A stretch of DNA of 64,000 nucleotides, from NCBI RefSeq assembly GCF_000321005.1, contig NZ_HE578907.1, forward strand, positions 603,649 through 667,648. Reading direction: 5' to 3'. Of the stretch, positions 31,619 through 39,690 are shown in pieces. The notes beneath the pieces are model-generated. The model made no database searches, was not told where the DNA came from, and saw nothing but the letters and a program-made list of their open reading frames with translations. Position numbers and translations under genes: made by a program. The number at the start of each line of letters is the position of its first letter. Within the stretch, counting starts at the first letter, position 1. The stretch comes from Anaerococcus senegalensis JC48 (GTDB lineage: Bacteria > Bacillota > Clostridia > Tissierellales > Peptoniphilaceae).

Positions 31619-32146
31619 TTAGATTTCTCTGGTCATATCTTTTTTGTTTGGTTTTACTTTTTCTTTTACTTTCCTTTTGACTTTCTCTTTTGTCTTATCC
31701 TTGTTCTTGGATAGGTCTTTGTATTTCTTTATTTGTTTTAGGATACTTTCTTTTTCTTTTTTATTTTCTTTGGCTATGACTTGTTTAAAGGCATATTCCA
31801 TTACTTTTATGTCTTTGGCTTGGAAGAATACTTCATAGTTTTGGGTTTCTTTGTTTTTAATTACTGAAAAGCTTACTCCAAGTTTGTTTAGTTCTTTTTT
31901 TAAGTCTTTGAGGTCGCTTTGATCTATGCTTATATTTTCTAGTTGTCCTTTCTTGTATAGGTCTTTTATTTTTATTTCATCGCCCATAAGTCTTTTTAAG
32001 TTTCCGTTTGCTTTTTCTAAAGTTTCATTCATCTTTTTTCTTATTTCTTTGTCTAAGTTGATTGATTCTTTTGCTGCCTTTATTGTGTATGTTATTATGG
32101 TTTGTGCTGCTTGCCCTGCTTCTTTACTTATTTCTTCGTTTATCAT
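31619..32146 (-). CDS. DUF3801 (PcfB-like) protein of the IME
   Basis: A 175-residue protein with N-terminal EEISKEAGQAAQTIITYTIKAA, core KDLKKELNKLGVSFSVIKN and the signature FFQAKDIKVMEYAFKQ, then a lysine-rich tail. DUF3801 includes PcfB of plasmid pCF10, an accessory factor for substrate docking at the coupling protein. The host ICE has its own copy (47626-48117) with the same FFQAKDIKVME signature but otherwise divergent. Strong ribosome binding site AAAGGAG; a terminator lies just upstream. Confidence 0.82.
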   Translation of the reverse strand: MINEEISKEAGQAAQTIITYTIKAAKESINLDKEIRKKMNETLEKANGNLKRLMGDEIKIKDLYKKGQLENISIDQSDLKDLKKELNKLGVSFSVIKNKETQNYEVFFQAKDIKVMEYAFKQVIAKENKKEKESILKQIKKYKDLSKNKDKTKEKVKRKVKEKVKPNKKDMTREI

Positions 32147-32169
32147 GTTTTATCTCCTTTGTTTGAATT

Positions 32170-32210
32170 TAAAAAAGGGAAGTATAGGTTTTAATTTTTC
32201 TATACTTCCC
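32170..32210 (-). terminator. Terminator hairpin directly before the IME DUF3801 gene
   Basis: Perfect 11-bp stem GGGAAGTATAG/CTATACTTCCC (32177-32187, 32200-32210) and a T run on the minus strand, about 24 bases before the next start. The leader upstream (32211-32329) contains AAAGGTGGAAAG and shows no gene. Confidence 0.8.
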
Positions 32211-32329
32211 TTTGATTGTTTTTATTTGATTGTTTGTGGTGGTGGAATGCTTTATTTTGATGTTTTTATATATTTCTTAGGTCTTTGTACCTTTTATACT
32301 TTTAAATAGCTTACAATACCTTTCCACCT

Positions 32330-32503
32330 TTAGTAGTTTGTGTGTGTTCTTTTGTCTGATAGATAGTTTTTCATGTTGGAATATATAATCTGTATTTCTT
32401 CATTGCTCATCGCTTTTATTTCTTCTGTGCTTTTATATGTTTTGTATGTTCCATCTTGATCTGCTTTTATGAGTTCATCTATTAGCTCTTGCCTTTTATT
32501 CAT
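32330..32503 (-). CDS. Hypothetical 57-aa protein between relaxase and DUF3801
   Basis: ATG at 32503 with TAGGAGGAAATAG upstream. The protein is hydrophilic and helical (MNKRQELIDELIKADQDG ... EEIKAMSNEEIQIIYSNM) and ends ...THTNY. The strong ribosome binding site and even codon use argue that it is real. Its place, directly after the relaxase, suggests a mobilization accessory; no family is recognised. Confidence 0.6.
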   Translation of the reverse strand: MNKRQELIDELIKADQDGTYKTYKSTEEIKAMSNEEIQIIYSNMKNYLSDKRTHTNY

Positions 32504-32576
32504 CTCTATTTCCTCCTAGATCTGCCTTTATTTTCTTGCTCATATTATAGCTTGGATAAGATATTTTTACCAGGTC

Positions 32577-34211
32577 TTATCTTTCTTGATTTTTGTAGTA
32601 GTCTTTGGTCATTTGTCTTTTTTTATTAAACTTATCACTATCTTGCTTATACTCTTTAATCTTTTCTATGATACTTTCTTTTTCTCCTCTCTTAATCGCC
32701 TTGTCAATTTCTATGGATAGGTCGATACCATATTCTTTATTCACTACTTCTACTGCATATTTAATATGATTTATTTCCTTGTATCTTTCCCTTATCTTTT
32801 CTGACTCTGTATTTAGTTTACTGATTTCATCTTCTAAGCTTTTAATTTCTCCTAACCATTCTTTTTCTCTTAAAGTTTTCTTTCCACTAATTTTTTCAAT
32901 TAAGGTTCTTGCCCTTATATGTTGGTCTATTTCCTTTTGATTATTCTTGTAAAAGCTTTCTTTGAATATTTTCTTGCTTTCATAGTCTTGGTAGGTTGCT
33001 TTTGTTTTTCTTACAGTCTTTGCATAGGCTAAACATTTGTTAAGGTCTTCTATCTTTTGACTGTTTTCTTTTATGGTCTTATATATTTCAGAGTTTTTGC
33101 TTCTTAGGGTGTTTATATGTCCTTGTAGGTCTGATATGGTTTTTATTTTGTTTTCTCTTAGATAATTTATTCCACTTGCATATCTTTTTAGATCATAGAT
33201 TGCTTTGTTTCTTTTGCCATAAAATGATAAGTCAGCTCTATTGTTTTCTTGCATTTCTTGATAGAAGCTTAAATATTCATAGAGGTTAAAGAGTCCTGAT
33301 TCATTTTCTATTTGCTTTTTACTTTGGTCTTTATATTCCTTGTATGATTCTTTTAGCTTATCTTTGAAGCCTGCTAACCATGATGTTATTTTCTTTATTT
33401 CATTGCCTATATTTTTTAATAGTTCATTCTGTCTTTTTATTTCTCGATTTATATCTCCTTTTTCTGTCCTTATTCCTTTTCTTTCCATTGCACTAGCACT
33501 TGCCCCTAGATGTATTGTTGGTATTTGTTTTATGCCTTGCCTTTTAAAACTCCTATGGTCTACTCTTTTTTCTGCTCCTGCTCTTTCTAAATATTTGTTA
33601 CAAAGATCTGAAAAATTTTCTCTCCATTTTTCTACATTGCCTTTATCGTTCCAGGTTGTTAGTTCTACTTTTCTTGTCTTAGGTTTTCCATTTTTGTTTA
33701 ATACTTTTTCTCCTTTTTCATCTAGGATATATTCTTTTTTACTTTTTTGCCCCCATGTTCCATCTTCATTTATTGGTCTTACTATGGTCATTATATGGGC
33801 GTGAATGTTTTGATTTCCCTCTCTACTTTCATCATGAATTGCTAGGTCTACTATCATTCCCTCTTTTACAAAATTGTTTTGAACATATTCTTCTATCATC
33901 TTTTTATTTTCTTCTATGTTTAACTCTTTTGGTAATGATATGATAAAGTTTCTTGCAAGTTGGGCATTAGAGTTTTTCTCAAATAGTTCTACCGAGTTCC
34001 ACAAGGTTTTTCGGTCTTTATATTCTTCTGGTGCGTGATCTGGCAAAAATATTTCTTTGCTAATTACTCCTTGTTTTTTGGTATAGTCATGGGTTACTCC
34101 GTCCCATTCATTTTTTATTTTTTCTCCACTTATATATGCTGCACTTGCTACTGCACTTTTGCCTTTTCCTCTTGATATTATGTTTACTGAAAAATGAAAA
34201 CTGTCTGCCAT
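32577..34211 (-). CDS. mobA: MobA/MobL-family (MOBQ) relaxase
   Basis: About 544 residues. The N-terminal relaxase domain has SFHFSVNIISRGKGKSAVASAAY, the metal-binding histidine cluster in NIHAHIMTIVRP, and VDHRSFKRQG. The C-terminal part is a long coiled-coil region (about 260-540). It would nick the IME at oriT and lead the strand through a helper channel. ATG 34211 is chosen because AAAGGAAG lies 8 bases upstream. The MOBQ type differs from the MOBV relaxase TnpZ of Tn4451, so this element combines Tn4451-like ends with another mobilization module. Confidence 0.92.
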   Translation of the reverse strand: MADSFHFSVNIISRGKGKSAVASAAYISGEKIKNEWDGVTHDYTKKQGVISKEIFLPDHAPEEYKDRKTLWNSVELFEKNSNAQLARNFIISLPKELNIEENKKMIEEYVQNNFVKEGMIVDLAIHDESREGNQNIHAHIMTIVRPINEDGTWGQKSKKEYILDEKGEKVLNKNGKPKTRKVELTTWNDKGNVEKWRENFSDLCNKYLERAGAEKRVDHRSFKRQGIKQIPTIHLGASASAMERKGIRTEKGDINREIKRQNELLKNIGNEIKKITSWLAGFKDKLKESYKEYKDQSKKQIENESGLFNLYEYLSFYQEMQENNRADLSFYGKRNKAIYDLKRYASGINYLRENKIKTISDLQGHINTLRSKNSEIYKTIKENSQKIEDLNKCLAYAKTVRKTKATYQDYESKKIFKESFYKNNQKEIDQHIRARTLIEKISGKKTLREKEWLGEIKSLEDEISKLNTESEKIRERYKEINHIKYAVEVVNKEYGIDLSIEIDKAIKRGEKESIIEKIKEYKQDSDKFNKKRQMTKDYYKNQER

Positions 34212-34289
34212 TTTTATCACTTCCTTTCTTTTTTTGTTGTTTTAGGTGGAGGCTTAATAGATTTTTTATATCCACTTTGTGAATGAGCG

Positions 34290-34530
34290 TTTTGAAATGA
34301 TAGAATAGAAAAAGCCGTCTACTGAATTAATTTTTTGTTGTTTCAGTATGTCGGCTTAATTGTTTTGTTCATTTCAAATTTTAAAAGTCAAGGGCGAGCC
34401 TTAGCGAGTTTATTTACCCTTGATTTTTAAAAAGCGAATGGTTGTTGGTCGCTTCAGGGTTTGGCTCCGCAAGACGCAAGCACCCTTTAGGGTGTATAAT
34501 TGCGCCCTTAGAAAATCTAAGGGAGATTTG
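34290..34530. other. Candidate oriT of the IME (MOBQ type)
   Basis: Just upstream of the relaxase gene lie several inverted repeats: TTTGAAATGA/TCATTTCAAA (34291-34300, 34369-34378) around a stem at 34312-34326 and 34342-34357; TTAAAAGTCAAGGG with its near-complement (34381-34394, 34417-34430); and CACCCT-TT-AGGGTG (34481-34494), followed at once by TATAATTGCGCCCTT. The last resembles the RSF1010/R1162 nick region, an inverted repeat followed by TAAGTGCGCCCT. A CCCTTAG/CTAAGGG hairpin follows. The inner stem at 34312-34357 with its T run may also terminate the DUF3847 transcript. Confidence 0.7.
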
Positions 34531-34545
34531 ATTATTTTATTTTCC

Positions 34546-34836
34546 CTAATTTTCTCTCATTATTTTTAGTGTTTCTTTAAATTCTTTTGTCTTTGTTGCT
34601 TCTTCTAGTAGGATTTTTATTTCTTCATCTGTTAGTTCTTCTGCATTTTCTATAAGGCTTTCTAAAATTGCTCCTCTTGTTACTAGCCTATGAGTTCTTT
34701 CTTTTCTTCTTTTCACTATGTCTTGTTTTAATATCTTCTTTTCTTGATTTTTTAGTTGCCTTAATCTTTCTTCTGTATGGTCAATTTTATCTTTTATTTC
34801 TTTTGATTCTTTTCTGATTTGTTCTAATTTTTTCAT
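34546..34836 (-). CDS. DUF3847 protein, copy 1
   Basis: A 96-residue helical, charged protein: MKKLEQIRKESKEIKDKI, then KKILKQDIVKRRKERTHRL and ITRGAILES-like segments typical of DUF3847. Such genes sit beside relaxase genes and may be MobC-like oriT helpers. A nearly identical second copy is at 39141-39431, part of a larger duplication. Confidence 0.8.
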   Translation of the reverse strand: MKKLEQIRKESKEIKDKIDHTEERLRQLKNQEKKILKQDIVKRRKERTHRLVTRGAILESLIENAEELTDEEIKILLEEATKTKEFKETLKIMREN

Positions 34837-34856
34837 ACAAAACTCCTTTCTTGTAA

Positions 34857-34892
34857 TAAAAAAAGACGATAGAGTTTTTAATTTCTATCGCC
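34857..34892 (-). terminator. Terminator after the first histidine kinase gene, directly before DUF3847
   Basis: Stem CGATAG/CTATCG (34867-34872, 34885-34890) with flanking pairs and a T run on the minus strand. The same hairpin recurs at 39459-39487 within the duplicated block. Confidence 0.75.
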
Positions 34893-34915
34893 TAGGTTAT
34901 TTCTCCTATTTATTT

Positions 34916-35992
34916 TTATTTTACACCCTTTTCAATTTTGCAAGCTATAGGTATCTCTATAAAAAATACTGTATATTGTCCAAACTCACTTGTTGCTCCT
35001 ATGTCTCCTCCCACATTATTAAGTATTTTTTTTACTATTGATAAGCCTAATCCCATTGATTCTTTATCAGTCGTCCTAGCTTTATCCACTGTGTACAATG
35101 GATTAAATATTTTATCTAATTCAGATTTCTCTATGCCCTTTCCATTGTCTTTAAATTCTATTATAACAGTATCTAGGTTTTCTTTTGCAATTATATCAAT
35201 TTCCAATGGGTTTTCCCCTCTATATTTTATAGAATTTGAAAACAGATTTTCTAATATGATTTCAAGCATCCTGTCAGATAAACCTATCACTGTACTTTCT
35301 TTTATATTATTTTGATAAAATAAATTTTCTATTTCAATTGTAAATGATCTATTTAATTCATCTACAATTCTATCTAAAGATTCTCTAGCTTTGATATGAT
35401 TTATTTTTTTGTCATATATATCAAGTAATGAATAGTCTTTTAGTTGTTTGATTCGATTATTCAATTGTTTGATCTTTTTGTTTATTATCCTTATATATTC
35501 GTCTTTTTTTTCTTGGCTATCAGCAACTCCGTCACTTATTCCATCTATGTGGGCTTGTATTACAGATAAGGGAGTTGATAAATCATGGCTTATAGAGGCT
35601 ATCAGCTCTTCTCTTTCTTCTTTTGCTTTATTTTCTCTTTCCCTATATGATTTTAAGGACGCTACCATTTTATTAAAATTATCTAATAATTCTCCTATTT
35701 CATCCACCCTATCATTTTCTATATATAAATCATATTCCCCTTTAGATAGCTTTTTAAAATTATCTAGCAAATCATATATAGGCTTTATAATAATCTTATC
35801 GACGTAAGCTAAAAATATAGTCGATATAATGACAATTACTATAGCTATTAATATAGAAATTGATGTTAAAGATAACAAAAGACTTTTAGGTTCTTTTTCT
35901 GGTATTCCTAAGACCAACAAAAATAAAATTGGTATTAGAATGATTGATATGACAAATACTATTAAGTTTTTTTTAAGTGATTTAGATTTCAA
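34916..35992 (-). CDS. Sensor histidine kinase of peptide-resistance module 1
   Basis: A 358-residue kinase: two membrane helices (about 10-28, 40-62) with a short loop, a HAMP-like segment, the H-box SISHDLSTPLSVIQ, an N-box (ENLFSNSIKY) and G-boxes (DNGKGI, GLGLSIVKKI). The almost absent extracellular loop is typical of intramembrane-sensing kinases that work with ABC transporters of antimicrobial peptides. It overlaps the regulator gene by 11 bases and is the last gene of module 1. Confidence 0.9.
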   Translation of the reverse strand: MKSKSLKKNLIVFVISIILIPILFLLVLGIPEKEPKSLLLSLTSISILIAIVIVIISTIFLAYVDKIIIKPIYDLLDNFKKLSKGEYDLYIENDRVDEIGELLDNFNKMVASLKSYRERENKAKEEREELIASISHDLSTPLSVIQAHIDGISDGVADSQEKKDEYIRIINKKIKQLNNRIKQLKDYSLLDIYDKKINHIKARESLDRIVDELNRSFTIEIENLFYQNNIKESTVIGLSDRMLEIILENLFSNSIKYRGENPLEIDIIAKENLDTVIIEFKDNGKGIEKSELDKIFNPLYTVDKARTTDKESMGLGLSIVKKILNNVGGDIGATSEFGQYTVFFIEIPIACKIEKGVK

Positions 35993-36662
35993 ATTTATAA
36001 CCTACTCCCCAAACTGTTAATATATATTTTGGATTCTTTGGATTATCTTCGATTTTTTGACGGAGTCTATTTATAGTAACGGTTACAGTATTTAAATCTC
36101 CATAACTATCGAATCCCCAGATTCTCTCATATAGTAGTTCTCGACTAAAAACTTGTCTTGGATTTTTAGATAAAAATACTAAAAGTTCAAATTCATTTCT
36201 ACTTAAATCAAGATCCCTACCATTTTTTTCTACCTTATATTCTTTAGTATATATTCTGATATTTTCTATGTCTATTATTTCAAGAATTTCCTTATTAAAA
36301 ACTTGGCTTCTTCTAAGTTGAGCATTAACTCTTGCAAGTAATTCTCTTGGTCTAAAGGGTTTGGTAATATAATCATCTGCTCCAAGATTAAGTCCCTTTA
36401 CCTTATCAAATTCATCAATTTTTGCTGACAAAATCAAAATCGGTATTGTAGATTTCATTCTTATATTTTTGCAGATTTCATAACCATTCATACCTGGAAG
36501 CATTAAGTCTAGTATTACTAAGGACGGCTTAAATTTATCAAAAATTTCTATTGCCTTATCTCCTTCTGTACAAATTTCTACCTCATATAGCTCTTTTACT
36601 AGATAATCTTTTATTATATTTGCTAAGTCAAGTTCATCTTCTACAATTAAAATCCTACTCAT
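35982..36662 (-). CDS. OmpR-family response regulator of module 1
   Basis: 226 residues: receiver domain with D-D pair (VEDELDL), phosphoacceptor in LVILDLMLPGMNGYE, K in YITKPF, and a winged-helix DNA-binding domain (TVTVTINRLRQKIEDNP, ILTVWGVGYKFE). It probably activates the ABC genes upstream in the same transcript. Confidence 0.93.
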   Translation of the reverse strand: MSRILIVEDELDLANIIKDYLVKELYEVEICTEGDKAIEIFDKFKPSLVILDLMLPGMNGYEICKNIRMKSTIPILILSAKIDEFDKVKGLNLGADDYITKPFRPRELLARVNAQLRRSQVFNKEILEIIDIENIRIYTKEYKVEKNGRDLDLSRNEFELLVFLSKNPRQVFSRELLYERIWGFDSYGDLNTVTVTINRLRQKIEDNPKNPKYILTVWGVGYKFEI

Positions 36663-36673
36663 CCTACAATCTC

Positions 36674-37441
36674 CTATTTTAATATTTCTACCCTTTTAAA
36701 ATAGGAAATATTGACAAAATATAAGATTAAAATACCTATTAATGAAGTAGCAATATACAAGCTAAGTTCAATACCAAATTCCCCTTTGATTAATAAAGAT
36801 GGTATTTTATAAACATGTCTTACTAAAAATAAATATTTTAATTTTTCAGGACCTATTAAGCTTAGAATATAATATAAAAATCCCATTCCCATAACACTTG
36901 AAGCATTTTTTAAAACAAGACCACCATACACAATAATCATAGCTAAACATATTAGTGGCAAAATAATAGAAATTTCACTAAAAAATACACTAACAAAGGC
37001 TCTTATTCCCTCTAACTTTACTCCTCCAAGCAAAATAGCTTGCCCATCAGAAATCAAAACTGTTCCATCATTAAGCATTATTTTTCCAACCAAAAAAGAT
37101 GAAATTATATCAAAAATCACTAAGGCTATTAGCCACATGATTATAGTTAATATTTTTGCTTTTATAAATTTTTTTCGATCTCCATTTACCATTATTGGTA
37201 ATTTGATAAGACCTTTTTCATACTCTATAGCTGTTAAGTCTGAGGATATATAAATCACAAATAAGACCAAAAACAAAACTGTATCTGGAACTGAAACTAA
37301 GGGCAATGACATCCAATTCATATCTGTATGAATAAATTGATTCGCTTTTATTATATGAGAAATTAAAATTATTAGAAAAAATAGATAATAAAATTTATTT
37401 TTCCTTTGTTTGTATAACTCAAAATCTATAAACTTTTTCAT
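36674..37441 (-). CDS. ABC-2 permease of module 1, second subunit
   Basis: 255 residues with about six membrane segments and a short cytoplasmic N-terminus (FIDFELYKQRKNKFYYLF), of the lantibiotic-immunity permease type (LanG/MutG, CprC-like). It stands between the other permease and the regulator. It should remove peptide antibiotics from the membrane; the substrate is unknown. Confidence 0.83.
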   Translation of the reverse strand: MKKFIDFELYKQRKNKFYYLFFLIILISHIIKANQFIHTDMNWMSLPLVSVPDTVLFLVLFVIYISSDLTAIEYEKGLIKLPIMVNGDRKKFIKAKILTIIMWLIALVIFDIISSFLVGKIMLNDGTVLISDGQAILLGGVKLEGIRAFVSVFFSEISIILPLICLAMIIVYGGLVLKNASSVMGMGFLYYILSLIGPEKLKYLFLVRHVYKIPSLLIKGEFGIELSLYIATSLIGILILYFVNISYFKRVEILK

Positions 37442-37449
37442 ATCTCACC

Positions 37450-38184
37450 CTAGTATAAAATATCTTTCTTTTCTAAATAAATATTGCTTATTATTAAAAA
37501 TAAAGCTAATAATATCCCGCTTGCTATTATTAGAATACTAATTTCATTAGCAGACACATTTTTTATCATTGTAAATTTTTCTCCCATACTTGTATTAAAG
37601 AAAAATATAAGACCAACAATAGAAATGATATTTGCTAGACTTACATTTTCTATAAATAATCCTATTGACATACTTAATAATCCGTAGGTAATTGTTGGAA
37701 AAAGAATCTTCCCATAAGTTAAGAATGTATAGATTAAATCACTAGCTTTTGTAAATCCTGGTCTTATTAAAGATAAATCACTCATATTTTTAAAATATAG
37801 GATTCCAAATAAATAGCACAAAAGAACAAAAATTGTAGTTGCCATTATACAAAATATTATAAAGGCAATTTGTTTGCTGACTAAATTTTTAATTCTTGAC
37901 GGTTCTTTCAATATGCTCAATTTCATTGTGCCTGCTACTAGGTCCTTAGTTACTAAGGCATTTGCTAAAATTGGTATAAAAAATATTAATATTTGCATAT
38001 AAATATCTAAAAGGCTTGCAGGAAAAGTATAAAAACTATCAATATTCCAAACGCCTTCTTTTGGATCATACATGGTAATATTCATCCAAATTAAGAGTCC
38101 GGCTGACAATAAAAATACATATCCTATCTTTGATTTAATGATTTTCTCTAATTCATTAATAATTAATGCTTTCATTTTTCCCAC
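37450..38184 (-). CDS. ABC-2 permease of module 1, first subunit
   Basis: 244 residues with six predicted membrane segments and an N-terminus (MKALIINELEKIIKSKIGY) typical of lantibiotic-immunity permeases (LanE, CprB-like). It overlaps the ATPase gene by 29 bases, indicating one transcript. Confidence 0.83.
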   Translation of the reverse strand: MGKMKALIINELEKIIKSKIGYVFLLSAGLLIWMNITMYDPKEGVWNIDSFYTFPASLLDIYMQILIFFIPILANALVTKDLVAGTMKLSILKEPSRIKNLVSKQIAFIIFCIMATTIFVLLCYLFGILYFKNMSDLSLIRPGFTKASDLIYTFLTYGKILFPTITYGLLSMSIGLFIENVSLANIISIVGLIFFFNTSMGEKFTMIKNVSANEISILIIASGILLALFLIISNIYLEKKDILY

Positions 38185-38899
38185 CTACTTTATCAAAGAA
38201 AAGTTCTTCAAGATTAGATACATTATTTTCTGAAACTAATTTTTTTACATCACCTTCTATACATAATTTTCCGTCATGTAAAATTCCAACTCTATTGCAA
38301 ATACCTTCCATTTCATGAAGAAGATGGGATGAGATTATAAATGTTTTATTAGAAGTTTTTGCCAAAGATACTATAAGTTCATTTATATCCCTCATTCCAT
38401 ACGGATCTAGTCCATTAGTAGGCTCATCTAAAATTATTAAATCTGGATTTCCTAATAAGGCGTTAGCAATGCCAAGTCTTTGTTTCATACCCATGGAGTA
38501 TGAGGCAAATTTATCTTTGCCCCTATCTTTTAAACCTACTAATTCAAGTAATTTATCAATATCTTTATCACTTGTACCATCAATTAGTTTTGCCATCAAT
38601 TTTAAATTTTCATATCCAGATAGATTTTCATAAAACTTAGGAGCTTCTACCATAGCACCTATATTTTTAATTGCTTGATCTCTATTTTTTATTACAGACT
38701 TCTCATTTATTAAAATTTCTCCAGAATCAGACCTAATTAATGATGTAATCATTCTAATAGTAGTTGTTTTCCCCTCTCCATTTGCTCCAAGAAAACCATA
38801 AACATCTCCTTTAAACACAGTCATATTCAGATTATTTATAATCTTTCTTTTACCATAAGATTTACATAAATTTTTTATTTCAAGTACTTTTTCGGACAT
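38156..38899 (-). CDS. ABC transporter ATP-binding protein of module 1
   Basis: About 247 residues: Walker A GANGEGKTT (with E in place of the usual A before GKT), signature YSMGMKQRLGIA and Walker B LIILDEPTNGLDP. It is of the LanF/BcrA/CprA peptide-resistance type. AAAGGAGGAAATT precedes ATG 38899; the frame extends to 38944 but without a ribosome binding site. It is the first gene of the order ATPase, permease, permease, regulator, kinase. Confidence 0.92.
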   Translation of the reverse strand: MSEKVLEIKNLCKSYGKRKIINNLNMTVFKGDVYGFLGANGEGKTTTIRMITSLIRSDSGEILINEKSVIKNRDQAIKNIGAMVEAPKFYENLSGYENLKLMAKLIDGTSDKDIDKLLELVGLKDRGKDKFASYSMGMKQRLGIANALLGNPDLIILDEPTNGLDPYGMRDINELIVSLAKTSNKTFIISSHLLHEMEGICNRVGILHDGKLCIEGDVKKLVSENNVSNLEELFFDKVGGKNESINY

Positions 38900-38997
38900 A
38901 ATTTCCTCCTTTGATGATTCTATTATAAGAGGTAAATATAACAAAACTATAAAAACAACATAATTTTTAACTAATTTTTGAATAACAATCAGTAATA

Positions 38998-39099
38998 TTA
39001 TTTTAATTGGTCTTTAAATTTCATATTAATGAATACGAAACTCGTACCATTATCTTCACAAGCCATAGTTATTGCAGTGGCATTATTACAAGTCCTGCT
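38998..39099 (-). pseudogene. Unidentified gene remnant
   Basis: A short frame reads SRTCNNATAITMACEDNGT and ends ...MKFKDQLK, looking like the C-terminus of a real protein but without a start or the rest. I cannot name the family. It lies between module 1 and the duplicated DUF3847 gene and probably marks a past recombination. Confidence 0.35.
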
Positions 39100-39140
39100 A
39101 TTGTTATTCTTAATAAAAAGATTTGGTTATTTTATTTTTA

Positions 39141-39431
39141 TTAATTTTCTCTCATTTTTTTTAGTGTTTCTTTAAATTCTTTTGTCTTTGTTGCTTCTTC
39201 TAGTAGGATTTTTATTTCTTCATCTGTTAGTTCTTCTGCATTTTCTATAAGGCTTTCTAAGATTGCTCCTCTTGTTATGAGTCTATGAGTTCTTTCTTTT
39301 CTTCTTTTCACTATGTCTTGTTTTAATATCTTTTTTTCTTGATTTTTTAGTTGCCTTAATCTTTCTTCTGTATCGTATATTTTATCTTTTATTTCTCTGG
39401 ACTCTTTTCTTATTTTTTCTAAATCTTTCAC
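39141..39431 (-). CDS. DUF3847 protein, copy 2
   Basis: 96 residues, differing from copy 1 at about ten positions. It starts with GTG at 39431 (copy 1 has ATG) after a CTCC-complementary GGAG. The terminator hairpin 39459-39487 precedes it as in copy 1. It may be redundant for mobilization. Confidence 0.75.
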   Translation of the reverse strand: MKDLEKIRKESREIKDKIYDTEERLRQLKNQEKKILKQDIVKRRKERTHRLITRGAILESLIENAEELTDEEIKILLEEATKTKEFKETLKKMREN

Positions 39432-39452
39432 ACATAACTCCTTTCTTGTATT

Positions 39453-39487
39453 AAAAAAAGACGATAGAGTTTTACCTTCTATCGTCT
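39453..39487 (-). terminator. Terminator hairpin before DUF3847 copy 2
   Basis: Stem AGACGATAG/CTATCGTCT and a T run on the minus strand, about 22 bases before the GTG start. Confidence 0.72.
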
Positions 39488-39503
39488 AAGTTATTTATCC
39501 TAT

Positions 39504-39650
39504 TTATTTTACGCCCATTTCAATTTTGCAAACTATAGATATCTCTACAAAAAATACTGTATATTGTCCAAACTCAATTCTTACTACGATGTTCCCCCCA
39601 CATTATTAAGTATTTTTTTACTATTGATAAGCCTAATACCATTTATTCTT
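39504..39650 (-). pseudogene. Scar: 3' end of a histidine kinase like that of module 1
   Basis: Translated on the minus strand it ends FGQYTVFFVEISIVCKIEMG-VK and stop, matching the last residues of the module 1 kinase (FGQYTVFFIEIPIACKIEKG-VK). Further upstream IVKKILNNVGG is also kept, but a frameshift and stop codons separate the two parts. Confidence 0.82.
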
Positions 39651-39690
39651 TATAACAGGAAAATGTATCGCTTATATTGAGTTTGAAGCC

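Larger units (their letters stand above)
34524..35065. repeat. Duplicated block, copy 1 (DUF3847, terminator, 3' end of kinase)
   Basis: This stretch is repeated at about 39122-39650. The copies share the DUF3847 gene, the terminator hairpin and the last part of the histidine kinase gene, with scattered differences. Both are in the same orientation. Confidence 0.8.
39122..39650. repeat. Duplicated block, copy 2
   Basis: Second copy of 34524-35065. It ends inside the kinase coding sequence, where module 2 begins. This is the likely footprint of the event that placed two resistance modules in tandem. Confidence 0.8.
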
